64,000 nucleotides of DNA from Saposhnikovia divaricata (taxonomy: Eukaryota; Streptophyta; Magnoliopsida; Apiales; Apiaceae), in assembly GCA_036435485.1 (NCBI GenBank), contig JAZHRN010000139.1, forward strand, positions 4,712,001 to 4,776,000, read 5' to 3'. The translations under genes were made by a program, and so were the position numbers. The notes beneath the pieces are model-generated. The model did no database searches. It worked only from the letters and a program-made list of their open reading frames with translations, and was not told the DNA's origin. This document shows positions 45,001-56,566 of this stretch, piece by piece. Position 1 is the first letter of the stretch; every line of letters starts with the position of its first letter.

Positions 45001-46499
45001 GTGAGAGGCAAGCCAGAATTGAAGAATTAGAGAAGATCAATAAGGAGGCAACTGAAAGAATAATGAGGACAGAGAGGATGATCAATGAATCAATTGCATC
45101 AGCTTTGTTCTCTACTCAAGCTTCTACTCCAACAATCTCAACCACAATTCTGAAGGTGCTCACTCCACCAATTGTGACTCCTACATTTTATGATGTTGAA
45201 CCTTCCTTTGTCAAAGAATTTGAACCCTGCATAAAAACCAGAGCTTAATCTCCACCTAAAGCAAATGGGAAGAACAAGTTACAATTGGACTTTCCATTTC
45301 CTAAGGATGATGAAGGGAAGCTAATGGTAAAGCAAATTAAGGAGTTCAAGGAAAATGCCAATAAGAGTGTAAGAGAATGGATGACTGTAATCATAAGGAA
45401 TGGAAAAGTCTTAAATATATCCAACAGTCATCCTAGATTTGTTGAAGCAAAAAGAGAGGAGACCTCCAGACTTCTCAGGGAAGCTCATCCAAGTGAAGAA
45501 GAGAGATATGAAAACTCAGATGAGAAGCAAGCCAAGCTGGCTCAAGAGTTAATGGATGAGGTAGAGGATGAAATGAGGGAACATGAGGAAGTCCCCAAAT
45601 TCAAACCCAATAGGAGAGTGAAAACAAAGGCAAAGAGGCATGTCTCTCCAGAAAATGTAAGTAAGGAAACTACTGGCTCATCAATATCTATTTCTGCACA
45701 AGTAATCAACCCAGTTGTGAATTTCCATGGTGACCCTATAATACCTAAAGAGGAACCAATGAATCTTGACTCCATTGAGGTTCCTTCATTCTTGCTGAAG
45801 CCTCAACAGAAGCCTAAGCAGAAGAAAAGGATACCAAGGAAGCAACCTTCAAAGGAACCAATTCAAGTTGCTAGGGTGCCTGCTATTGTCAATCAACCAA
45901 TCTTGGAAGACAAGGATGATTTTATCTATCAGGCAGATATTGAAGAATACTCTAGCATGAATCTGTATCTGGATGAATTGTCAGAAGTAAGAGGAATTGA
46001 CAAATACAAGCATTTGCCTGAGAGATTGGTCTTTGTATACAAGGGAGGAAAGGAAAGGACATGGCCACTGTAGAGGGTTCTTGTAGAAAATTATCTGAGC
46101 TTAACCAAGGTGTTCTCTGCAATTAAGAGATACACAGGGTTCTCCAAGATAGCACAAGGGGAGATACTGGACAGAATAGAACAGATAAGGAGAGAATGGA
46201 ACTCACCATCAAGACTACCAAAGAAGATGAAGATCCCATACAATGAACAGAAAATCCACATTCAACCCTTCTGGATGATGGAGTTCAGGGATGAAGATGG
46301 AAACAGGAGATTCTTCAGGTTAGAAGACCAATTATCAAAGGCTAGTTCTCAATACCAGAGATGGTTACAACAAAAGCTAAATCCAAAAGTTGTTGAAGAA
46401 GATGCCTTCTATAGGCAACTCCAAATACAGATTGAGTCCAACTCTGCCAAAGAAGGAAAATCAAGGGTGATGCCAACCAGAGAGAAGAAACAGTATTAA
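42060..46499 (+). pseudogene. Env-like third frame of the copia element (interrupted)
   Basis: Six open stretches from ATG 42060 to TAA 46499 all lie in one reading frame, about 1480 codons in total. They are separated only by stop codons (42615, a short stop-rich patch to 42683, 43131, 44877, 44922, 45246, 46071). The N-terminal part (MMNFVKNCRLSYAMTTTTPL) is the conserved start of Sirevirus env-like frames. The middle (43600-43745) is a Ser/Thr/Pro-rich stretch built from TCAACGGAT words. Near 44460-44760 a coiled coil is likely (QMKEIIANQAKQTELLERLL), and the C-terminal third is Lys/Glu-rich. I see no clear signal peptide or transmembrane span, so an envelope role is unproven. A short tandem repeat (TCCATGCTTGTGATGCT, 42549-42620) marks the first break. 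Confidence 0.75.
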
Positions 46500-46675
46500 T
46501 CTGCTCAATCTAGAGGAGCACTTCTCTGTTAAGTTTCTTAGAACTTTTTGTCTTTAATTTTTGTAGCTTAATACAATTTTTGCATTGTTCTATATATATA
46601 TCTTTAGGAATGTTTTGTTATCATCAAGGTCCTGAATTTATGCTTTATTGTCATCAAGTATAAACTGGGGGAGAT

Positions 46676-46758
46676 TGTTAGGAATATGTTGTACTTGATG
46701 ATAACTTCACAATCAATCAAATTGTATAAGTATTGTAGCTGTCAACGGATGAGGATTA
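46676..46758 (+). repeat. Truncated copia 3' LTR
   Basis: Identical to the first 75 bp or so of the 5' LTR, through TCAACGGATGA, then diverges into unrelated sequence. About 900 bp of the LTR are missing. Confidence 0.85.
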
Positions 46759-48059
46759 AAATTAAAATTCTGCACCAGGATCTGCTGCTGAAATTCATTG
46801 GAACAGATTTGTGATATTTGGGTTTGCGAAATAGAGCTCAAATGGGGTCATACACATGTGAAGCAAAGACGTCGGGCTCATGACTTGATTTCTTTGTTAA
46901 GCAGTAATGATGAGGGCATTAGTGGATCATTACCAGGAAACGGAAATCATTTATTTTTGAAAAACTATGTGCAGTTTGGATTAGAGGCAGTGAGTCATTT
47001 ATATGGAAGAGATAGTCAGCAAGCTACATGAGTGAAGAAGGGTTGGAGCTGGTAGTTAAAAATGGGGAAAGAAAGCACAATGCACTACTGAGAATCTGAG
47101 AAGCTTGAGGCAGCTTTACATGCCATTGTTTTTTTAAAGAATTGATTGACCATCATATTTGATCAATCTCTTATAGTCGCATATTGTAGAAGGAATTTAT
47201 CTTTTCATGACCAATAAGATCAATATTGTTGAACTGCTTTTAAAAAGTTGTATATAGAATAAAAATGTTTTGCAAAGACAGAAAATGTAGAGAATGCTCA
47301 CAATCAAGGGGATTAGGAGCTAAGATCAAGAATTTAAGACGACATCGTTTAATCTAGCATTGTTGCAACACCTTCTCTATTTGAGTGGATCCCTTAGCTG
47401 AGTTGGATACTCCAAGTTGGGTCCTAAAAAAAAACAGGTTTGTATATGGATTATGAGTCGCAGTGCTTAAGAAGCTACTCCCTGAAATAAATTGTGTTAT
47501 TTACATTTGACTTTTGAACTATGAGTTGGGTACTTTTATGGAGTTGCAGGAGGGCAAGTTAGTACTATAGTGTCCTTCACACATTTGCAATTTATCGGTA
47601 TATATTCTTTTTATTGGTATATAATATGTTATATTCTCAACGGTTTACAATTTTATGCACCATAATTAGTTTCTGGTACACGGCAAGAACCCGGCTAGCT
47701 TAATAGCCAATTTTTGAATTTTAAAATTGGCAACTTGATTCTCATATTCTTCAATATAACAATTAGATAACTGATAATGTACATATTGTTGATATACTTA
47801 GTCACTCTATCAACAAAGCTGTAAGTTATTAGAAGATCACCTGCAAGAGTACAATTCTTCAGATAAACAGGTCCTGAAAGAAGATCTCTAGGATGGCTGT
47901 TATTTAAAAAAAAATTACAGCCTATAATTTAATATTGAAAGTGATTCTGCAGATGACCTAAAATAAGAAATTACCATCTTTTATGCAATTGTGAATATCA
48001 AAGTACTTACTGATAGTATTTTGTCCTAAACCCAATCATGTATGATGAGTTAGGAAATA
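46759..48059. other. Spacer, no gene recognised
   Basis: A 77-codon open frame (46798-47031) has unremarkable composition and no recognised domain. The rest is AT-rich. Confidence 0.4.
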
Positions 48060-49150
48060 CTTTCATGTAATCTTATTTGATTTTATTTATATTAATAAAA
48101 GACTTGTTGTTTTTTGTTACGGGCTTTATCTATTTAAAGTGTTTAAATAAGAAGTTCCATAGTTTAGAGTAAAGCTTCTAGAATTATAATGAGATTATAA
48201 TAATGAGATCTAGAAGATGATAACACTAAACTTAAAAATTTAGCAAAAAAAAAAAACACTAAACTTAAATAGTTCCCGATCGTAGGATAACTAATTGGGA
48301 GTTAGTCAATCCGTAAAGATCGGTACATACTATGCTTGCTTCCTCGGAAGGATGTCTGTTCTCATAGACATTCGTGTGGTGACACTATAACTAATTGTAT
48401 TTAACGAATTAATTAGTAATTCGTATAAGTAATAATAAATAGTTTATTATTATTTATTTCTACTACCGGCTTAATATTGAACCTAAAGGGTCACACCATA
48501 AAAAGGTTAAATATTTATAGATGATGAAAATAATTAATAATGGCTATGAATTATTTATTTATTGAATAAATAATTAATTAGCAATTATTTATAATTTATT
48601 AAATGAGATTTAATAGATTATAAATAAATTAAGAAAAGTTCTTAATAATTATTAATTACAAAATTTAGTTTGAGAAATTAAATTTTATGAGAGAATTATT
48701 TTCAGAATGGGATTAATAATTAAAAAGGTTTTAATTATTAAATGATTATTTAATTAGATAAAGTAAAGACTCTACTTCTTTAAATATCAATCATTCCAAG
48801 AGTTGGAAGATAGAACAAAACACTTAACAAAAACATCCCAGGGGTTTGAGAGGATCATTGAGAGCTTTTGAAGTTCATCAAAATCATTCCAAATCATTTT
48901 AATTATTTTCTCAATTGTTCTTCATCTACTATATGATATTTGATCTTGGTGGATACCATTAGAGCACTCCACACTTGAGTGGTGATTGCTGGAAATCAAA
49001 GATACATTCATAACAATCCCAGGAAAGCTATCAAGGTATTTTTCTTGTGTTCATACAATTTTTAAATCTATATACATGATTAATTAGGTTTTTATGCAAG
49101 TAAATGTGATTTACGCTTCCGCTACGGCCATAAATTCCTTCACTTACCTC
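48060..49150 (+). repeat. Possible solo or truncated LTR
   Basis: Contains GAACCTAAAGGGTCACACCA, long AATTATTTAA-type tracts, and a right part ending in GATTTACGCTTCCGCTACGG, features I associate with plant Ty1/copia LTRs and leaders. I could not fix the boundaries or find a primer site, so this is a suggestion only. Confidence 0.25.
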
Positions 49151-51764
49151 AAGTTCGCTAGCCAGATTATTATGATTACTTCTTGCTAATAGCCTCCATC
49201 ACGTCCTTTGCAGCATCAAGTGCACTGGCGGCAGAAGCAACCAATCAAAAATCACCTATACGCCTTGACCATTCTGGCTATTATCATTAATATTGGAAAT
49301 AGTTAATTGATTAACCAAAAAAACTGCTAAAATCAATATTAGGTAAAGATAATAAGATCAAGAGTCGTCTCTTGATGTCTAAATCAAAAGAAACACATAG
49401 AAACATAATTTTTTAATTTTACTACCAAATTTTGAAATTTAAAAAAATGAAGATATCACGCAATACTTGTACTCCCATGATTACATATAATGTAAGCTTG
49501 CATATATTTTAAGGACTGGCCTGATTGATATGGGAAGGATGCACATCTTTTTGAGTTTTTAATCCATTACTGTAGTATGAGTGTAGAATATAAGTTTGAG
49601 CGCTGATTCAACCTTTAACCATGAATCTTTGAAATATAGTGAACTCTAATTTGTATAGAACTTGAATGTCTATCAAAATTGTTTTGAGATAAACATCATA
49701 CTCCATCTATAAAGCCTAATTAAAATATGAGATAACTGAAAATTTGGTGAAATCGTGGAATATTTAAAATTTTGAATACATTTGTATCTAAATTGTTTGT
49801 GTAGGGAAAAAGTCTTACGGACCAGAGAGATTGACCCTAAGTCATTGATTATTAAGGTTTGATTTTGTTTGAAAAGTTCTTGAGAAGCTGTTATATCGCT
49901 GTATAAATATGTTACTTTAAGAAATTATAATCTAAGATTTTCCTACTTGTATGTTGCAAGCTTATGAGAAAGGTTTGATGATTGGTGTGGCTTGATAGGT
50001 ACATGTTCACTTGTTTGATTCTATGTGTTACAGTCAAAAAAATTTATTATGATTTAAACACCACTATATTTGTCATGTTTTCCTGGCCATCCAGGTTTCA
50101 TTTAAAAACCTTTCTGTGGATATGAAAGACGTCACTCCTAGTTCTCTTCTCAAGGACAGAGCAAAGGAAATAGAAGGAAATCCTGATTTTTCTAGCAAAG
50201 TTGTTGCACCATCCCAGACATCAATAGCCAGTGATGTTAAACCTGGCATAGTATCTACTCATAATCAAGTCGAGCTACCACATGAGGTTTTTAGTTCTTC
50301 CCATACTACGGCCAGTTCTCACATATTTGTAAATTGTAATATGTAAAATATTATAAATAAGAATTTTACAAATAAGAATGGTAAATTGGAAGCAGTGCTG
50401 AGAAGAGAACAATGAAATAATAAAATTCAAATGGATAAAAAGTCTAGTCTACCCTGATTGTGGTGTACTTCAGGTTATCTTGTTTATATCATAGAGAAGG
50501 GAATTATTATACTAACTTAATAATTAATATGCATGTGAAATTTGGAAAAGAAAAAAAACTGATTATTGGATAATATCTTTCCTCTTGGTTCTTGGTTGAG
50601 CATTTAGGTTCAAGTTTTTGTCGGACACAAGTGTGCTAGTACTATATTTTCCATAATTCACCATTCCTAAAGAATAAAAAACAAGGATTCACCATTCTTC
50701 TTAGTTCTTGATAAAAGGTTCAAGGATTTAGGGGTTGTTTTTAATTTCATATTTCACATTATGTGCTTCCCTATGTCTATCCCTCTTATCTTCTTAATTA
50801 TTTTTCCTACCGACAGTCCCATTATGTGTTTCCTTATGTCTATCATTCATCCTTTAGTTTTATCACGATAATAAGTAATAATTACATACATGCTTGACAT
50901 ATGCTGTTAGCATCAAAGCACCAGGGTCAGTCCTAATTACGTGACAAAATTAACACTAATATAAAGGTGTATATTAAACATTCTGGTATTTATGTATAAG
51001 CAGTGTTTTTAGTCCACACATTTAAAAATAGCTTCATAAATCATAACACATCCCCAAAAGCTTCCAAATTCACAATCTGACACCGCACAAATATATCTAA
51101 AAGTGTGGCTGGTAATTGCAGATTAACACCACAAGAAGTATACACAAATAGGACCGCTTGAAACAATGCTCATAATCTCTCAGGCATACCAACATGTTTA
51201 ACATAATTGACTGGAGAATAAAAATACCTGAACCAATATATTCTTTGTTGCAGGTTTGATCGGTAAAAAAGCTCAAAACCTAGTTATTCAAAACCGAAAA
51301 GCGCCAAACCAAAACCGAATAAGAATTCTATTTATTACAAATATATAAAGGATTATTCGATCATTTGAATTCAGAGCAGGATTATCCAAGTAAAGGAAGA
51401 ATACATGATACCCACTGTTAAATCCATAACATGGTTATGTGTATTTTGAATCAAAGGGTTGTTAGTAGAATTAGGAAATTATAAAATACAATTCAAATCA
51501 ATACCCAATTCATGAATCATGAATCACTGAGCATGATAATCATTTGCAAACATACCTTCATATTACCAAGTTCAGAGTAGAAATGACAAAGAAAGATCAC
51601 ACCATTTTCATCTTTTGCGGCTCTGAATAATTGGAAGTAATTGAAAGGAATGTGAGAAAAGATTTGATAGTAATTGAAAGGAGTGAGAGAAAAGAGGAAA
51701 CAGAGAAAAGAGGGATTCTGATAGAGCATCATTTTGTAGTAATCGACACGTATATTCGGGTTGA
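49151..51764. other. AT-rich spacer with one unassigned open frame
   Basis: At 50116-50346 a 76-codon frame (KDVTPSSLLKDRAKEIEGNP...) follows an acceptor-like CCATCCAG (about 50088-50095) and could be an exon fragment. I do not recognise it and see no partner exon. Otherwise no gene. Confidence 0.35.
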
Positions 51765-51860
51765 TCCAGTATAATTTGGGTTACTCCAAATGATGTGTAA
51801 TGACCAAAAAGGGCAGAAAATAAATAAAGAAGATAAAAAAAGTGAAGGATAATAATAGTA
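51765..51860. repeat. Segment shared with 29420-29515
   Basis: Both contain TTGGGT..CTCCAAATG..GTGTAATGAC, then AAAAAGGGGCA-like sequence, AAATAAAGAAGAT and GAAGGATAATA. The other copy lies inside the inverted-arm element just upstream of the LACS fragment. Confidence 0.6.
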
Positions 51861-51893
51861 ATTTTCGAAATGTAGTGCTAGCAGACATTAGGA

Positions 51894-51948
51894 TTATATT
51901 GATATTGATATTGATATTGATATTGATATTGATATTGATATTGATATC
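51894..51948. repeat. (GATATT)n minisatellite
   Basis: Eight to nine perfect hexamer copies. Confidence 0.95.
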
Positions 51949-52679
51949 CTTTTTAGATTATAATTTTATTTGAAAATTCTCTTCTAATGCAATCTTTTTT
52001 AATGCAATCTTTTTTAGATTATAAATTCCTCTTTTAATATGATATAATCTTGATCGTCTATTTTTAAAGATATTATATTCGACGGTTGAGATTATTTTGG
52101 TAGTACAGTGATGAAATTTATGGATAAAATCCCTTTTATGCTTATTATATATAAGGATATAATATATTATTTTATAAACTATTTTTAAGAGTTTGAGGTT
52201 TTATTCCCGTCAATATCATATTATACTCAAAAAAAAATTGGTTGTCGGTTTGGTACAGTTTTTTTGTACAATTTTTTGGTACACTCAATAACAACCGTTG
52301 GATTTTGAGATAAATTAGTGAGAACCGTTGGATCTAATACTAAAAGAATATTCTTTTTCTAATATTTAAAATATTCTCATGGGTTAAGCTCAAATCCCAC
52401 CAACAACATATCTTTATTAAACATATATATTATTTTATAAATTATTTTTAAGAGTTTGAGGTTATATTCCTGTCAATATCATATTATACTCAAAAAAATT
52501 TATTAATTTTTTAATAAAGTATTATTATACATTTATATAATCTTATAAGCTACTCATAAAATTTTCGTCAATAACATATTATAGTTAAAAATTAAAACAT
52601 TATCGTTTAAAATACTATCAAAAATATATTATGATATTTTATTAACGTAAATAATTTTTTTCCTAATAATTAAAAATAA

Positions 52680-52682
<3 letters not shown>
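51949..52682. repeat. AT-rich dispersed repeat, copy 2
   Basis: Shares CTTGATCGTCTATTTTTAAA and flanking sequence with 13090-13200, and AACCGTTGGATCTAATACTA with about 12600. Also has an internal repeat (TAAGAGTTTGAGGTT at 52189 and 52448). No gene. Confidence 0.5.

Positions 52683-52683
<1 letters not shown>

Positions 52684-52729
<46 letters not shown>
52684..52729. repeat. (AT)n microsatellite
   Basis: About 46 bp of uninterrupted TA/AT next to the hAT remnant. Confidence 0.95.
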
Positions 52730-52730
<1 letters not shown>

Positions 52731-52803
52731 GATCACAGTCTTGTTCCTGGCCTTCCCAATTGATGCAGCAGTGTTATTTTTGCCCATATTACCTACAATA
52801 TAT

Positions 52804-53316
52804 TCAAGCAGACATGAATAAATATGTAATAAAATCTGCTCCAAAAAAAACATAAATGAGTTTAATACTTTTTGTACCTTCTTCAACTTCAAGAAACTCA
52901 TAAGAATGAGTTTCATCCAAATAAGTATTGGCTTTAATCCCTCCATGACTGCCCTTTAACCAACTTTGAGTACATATGAGTGCCTCCACCATTTTCAGAC
53001 TTAAAGAACTACGAAATGGATCCAAAATCCTTCCACTTGTACTGAACGCAGATTCCGAAGTAACAGTGGACACTGGAATAGCAAGTATATCTTTAGCAAT
53101 CAAAGATAAAGTCGTATGCCTGCTGGAGTTGTCCTTCCACCAAAGTAATATGTCGAAATTATAAGTCACTGGGTCAAGTGGTTCTTCAGCCAAGTAGATA
53201 TCATTATCACTCTTTTTCTCTGTTGTTCCCATTTGCTGTTGCTGCATGTAATTTTCCAGCAATCTTCTCTTTCGTGTTTCTTTTCCAGCAACCCCCTCTG
53301 ACTCTGTTGTTCCCAT
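52804..53316 (-). pseudogene. hAT transposase C-terminal fragment (RICESLEEPER/zf-BED type)
   Basis: 170 codons encoding the C-terminal dimerisation domain of a hAT transposase: DIYLAEEPLDPVTYNFDILL, WWKDNSSRHTTLSLIAKDIL and SESAFSTSGRILDPFRSSLS are its hallmarks. BED zinc finger and catalytic RNase H-like core are missing. The first 50 residues, with a repeated QQQMGTTE-type segment, are not typical. The last 40 codons read beyond the domain and may be intron or fusion sequence. Confidence 0.85.
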
Positions 53317-53479
53317 TTGATGTTTCTGTTATGTTATTAAATTTCAATTTTTAGTACATACATAACATGGAAGCTATTAAAAATAATCAGAACTAGTGTC
53401 TACATAACAACAACATAATAATTTGATGAACTCTTAAGTACTAAAAGTAGCAGGACAACAAATGATTAAATACAAAATG

Positions 53480-53738
53480 ATAATAATTAACAGAAAAGAC
53501 CCTCATGGGCTGGGAACCTGGGTGGGTATAGTGGACTGGACTATTAATATTTAATCGGGTCGGGTTGGTTCAGGGTTTTTAATAGTTAAACCCTAACCCA
53601 ATCCATTATATTTAGCCCAATAGAAAATAAACCAAATCGGGCTTCGGTTTTGGACGGTCCGGTTAGTTCAGCCCAAAATGGGGTCGGGTTGGGTTGGTTA
53701 TTTCGGGTTGGCAGACCCATGAGCAGCCCTACATCACA
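53480..53738 (-). mobile_element. Probable terminal region of the same hAT element
   Basis: Reverse strand starts TAGGGCTGCTCATGGGTCTG at 53738, a start common in plant hAT elements, followed by AACCCGACCC-type subterminal repeats. With the transposase remnant on the same strand this suggests one internally deleted hAT element. The other end was not found. Confidence 0.5.
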
Positions 53739-54249
53739 CGAGTTATAAATTATATAGTTAAAAATTACATAAAATCTGGAAAACACTTATCATATAAAAT
53801 TTTTTGTATAAAAATCGAAAAAGGTCTACATGATTAGATAAATTTCACTCTTTCTACTAAATAAAAATAAAAGTTAAAACAAATTATTTTTATGTAATAT
53901 TTTTATATATGCATACGTGTTTGAAAGTAATAATTAAAATACATAATTATAATAATATTTATATTCATGAAATTTATAAAATTCAAAAAATATTTTAATA
54001 ATAAAAATATATATATAACTTAAAATTTTAACGAAATAACAATTACAAGCAATGACTCGCACGGCTGCGAATAAAAACCAAAATAAACATATAAATGCAT
54101 TATTTTCTACAATTAACAAATTTCCCTCAAGAAAATATACAAGTGTAACAGATTTCACAATACTCGCAGATTTGTGTAACATCGAGGCATCCTGAAACCC
54201 TAGAACATAATAGTAGCATCAAACACCACCACCAGAAGCAGAAGACAAG
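53739..54249. other. Upstream region of XCT
   Basis: AT-rich, no gene. The last 60 bp are the probable 5' leader. Confidence 0.5.
54195..54203 (+). promoter_or_regulatory. Telo-box-like motif upstream of XCT
   Basis: AAACCCTAG about 47 bp before the ATG. AAACCCTA telo-boxes are common just upstream of plant housekeeping and growth genes. Position fits a transcription start or leader element. Confidence 0.4.
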
Positions 54250-56496
54250 ATGTCGGGTATGGGAGATGGGTACGTGGGCACCGCCCAAGACGCAGTTAGG
54301 ATCCGAAGGCTTGAAAAACAAAGAGAAGCTGAGAGAAAAAAGATTCAGGAACTCAAGAATAAGTCTGCTTCTTCCAAAGGTCAATCGGGTCTTCTTCAGT
54401 TTGGGTCGGGTACTTCTGAGGTCTGTATTATATTCACTTGTTTCCTTTTAGGTATTATATTATTATCAATTGAATTGATTTAATTAGGCGCATTGGTTTT
54501 GGTTTGTGAATGTTATGTTTTCATGGGGTTTTTCTCTCAAGTCTTGTGGTTTATTTTGTGTTATACTTGACGATAGAGGAATAAAGTGTGATTATGTCAT
54601 CATGTTTTTGTTTTTTCTCAATTTTGGCGTTGGGTGAATTGTAATTCCTGTTTGATTGAAAGAGACCACTCTTGTTACTGGTCAAGTCGTAATGGGTCAC
54701 TGCGCTATTGTAACTTCCATGTCGTGATGTCAATCTTATACATTCTTATATAGAACAAAGGAATCATATATATATTTTAACGTGCATATGTGATCTTCTT
54801 TGTGAGTGTGTGGATTGGGGTTATATTTACTCCCTGGCTCATGTCTTATTTCAAACTATTCTAGCCTACGAGTTTTATATACAAGATACAAATCATTAGT
54901 CAAGGTAGTACAAATAACTAACAATACTACAAAGTACCATCACTGATCCGTTTGTACTTTGTAGTGGATTTGTTTGTAGTTTGGATGGACATCTATATAC
55001 ATATGTATAGAAAGAAAGAGATATAGATGGAACTGGTACAACTTTGATGAGGTAGTCGATTTTATATTAGGCGAGTTTTATCTTAAAATTAAGGTTGGTT
55101 GTTGGAATGGTTAATTATAATTCGTTCTGTACACGTATGTATAGGAACGTATAGCTTTGAATGTTCAAATGTTTGTAACTTACAACTCTGAGTTTTTGAT
55201 TCATCAGATTCTTGAGACTGCGTTTAAGAAGGAAACAGTGGGTCTGGTTACAAGGGAGCAGTATGTTGAGAAGGTATTAAATAAATATCTATATCGCTAG
55301 TTAATTACTAATTTAATTCTTTAATATCAGTAGAAGTTTTCTTGCTGACAATTATTTAATGCTATGTAGAGAGTTAATATCCGTACTAAAATTGAAGAAG
55401 AAGAGAAGGAGAAACTTCAAAAGATTCAACAAGAGTGAGTGTTAATTCGTTGTGATGTTTTACATAATTGTTCTGCTTTTTATGCTTATTATATATTTTC
55501 TTATACTCCAATGCAGAGAGGAGGAGCTTCAAATGCAGAAATTGAAAAAGCGAAAAATAAGGGCGAATCCTCGATTATCTTTTTCTGATGACCTTGAGAA
55601 TGGATGTGAAGAAGACGATGGGGACAACAGTAAGTGTAATATATGAAGTGAAAGTTCCAGTCATTACAATTACTAGTTTAACTCCCTTAATGTGTTCGTA
55701 TACCAGTAATTTCAAATGTATTCAGAAATACATGAGGTTGAGTTTTGTAGCTAGATCTTTTTGGAAGTGCTAAAAGGGTTCTTATATATCTTGGTAGTGC
55801 TTGATATAGATCACAATCAACAAATGGATCCTTAACCTTAAGGGGAGAAGTTTCTATATCAGACATTGCTTGATTGGGGCATCAACTAAAATTTTGTTAA
55901 TTTTTAGTATATGGTAATTGGTATCTCTAAAAAAATGAAAACTGGAAACGTAATTAGGCTTCTTTTTATCATAGAAAAGGCTTGTTATGTGGCATTTATA
56001 CTTGTATCATTTGTTAGTATTATCTCATCCTGTGCTAACACACCAATTAATATCAAGTCCCTGCAGAAACTAAAGAATTAAACAACTTTGGACACAGAGG
56101 TTTTGGCAAAGATCCCACAGTCGAAACTAGTTTTTTGCCAGACAGGTCTCTTTCTCTTCAACTCTGAGTATTATTTGTGTGTGTTCTTAATCAGGCTTTC
56201 AATATAGTATCTGTATTTGGTTCGTTCTTTTAGCATATATTCATGCTTTACCTTTGGTGTGTGACGCATACTCCTTCAGTGAGAGAGAGGCAGAGGAACA
56301 AGCAGAACGTGAAAGACTAAGGAAACAATGGCTTCTTGAGCAAAAGCATATTAAAAGTAATTTGCCAACCTTGTAACATTTTCTTCATCTTGACTTCTAG
56401 TTGCTTAACTCGTTTTCTCATGTTTTCTAGATGAACCTCTTCAAATCACTTACAGCTACTATGATGGAGCTGGTCACAGGCGGGTCCTCCAGGTTT

Positions 56497-56566
<70 letters not shown>

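Larger units (their letters stand above)
34793..46758 (+). mobile_element. Decayed Ty1/copia element of the SIRE (Sirevirus) type with env-like region
   Basis: Order: 5' LTR, primer site TGGTATCAGAGC, gag, protease, integrase, RT, RNase H, long env-like frame, PPT (about 46664-46675), then only the first 83 bp or so of the 3' LTR. The domain order (integrase before RT) is that of copia, and the frame after pol is that of Sireviruses. All frames carry stop codons or shifts. TCAACGGAT or its reverse complement recurs 19 times. Because the 3' LTR is truncated, no target duplication can be found. Confidence 0.92.

Noticed and set aside
35834..46499. The copia coding regions as intact genes with programmed readthrough.
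   Set aside because: Many stops are scattered at non-equivalent places, including one at a conserved RT tryptophan, plus a frame change. Decay is the simpler explanation.
46798..47031. A 77-codon frame next to the truncated copia LTR as a real gene.
   Set aside because: No recognised domain, no supporting exon, and a length within chance expectation for this sequence.
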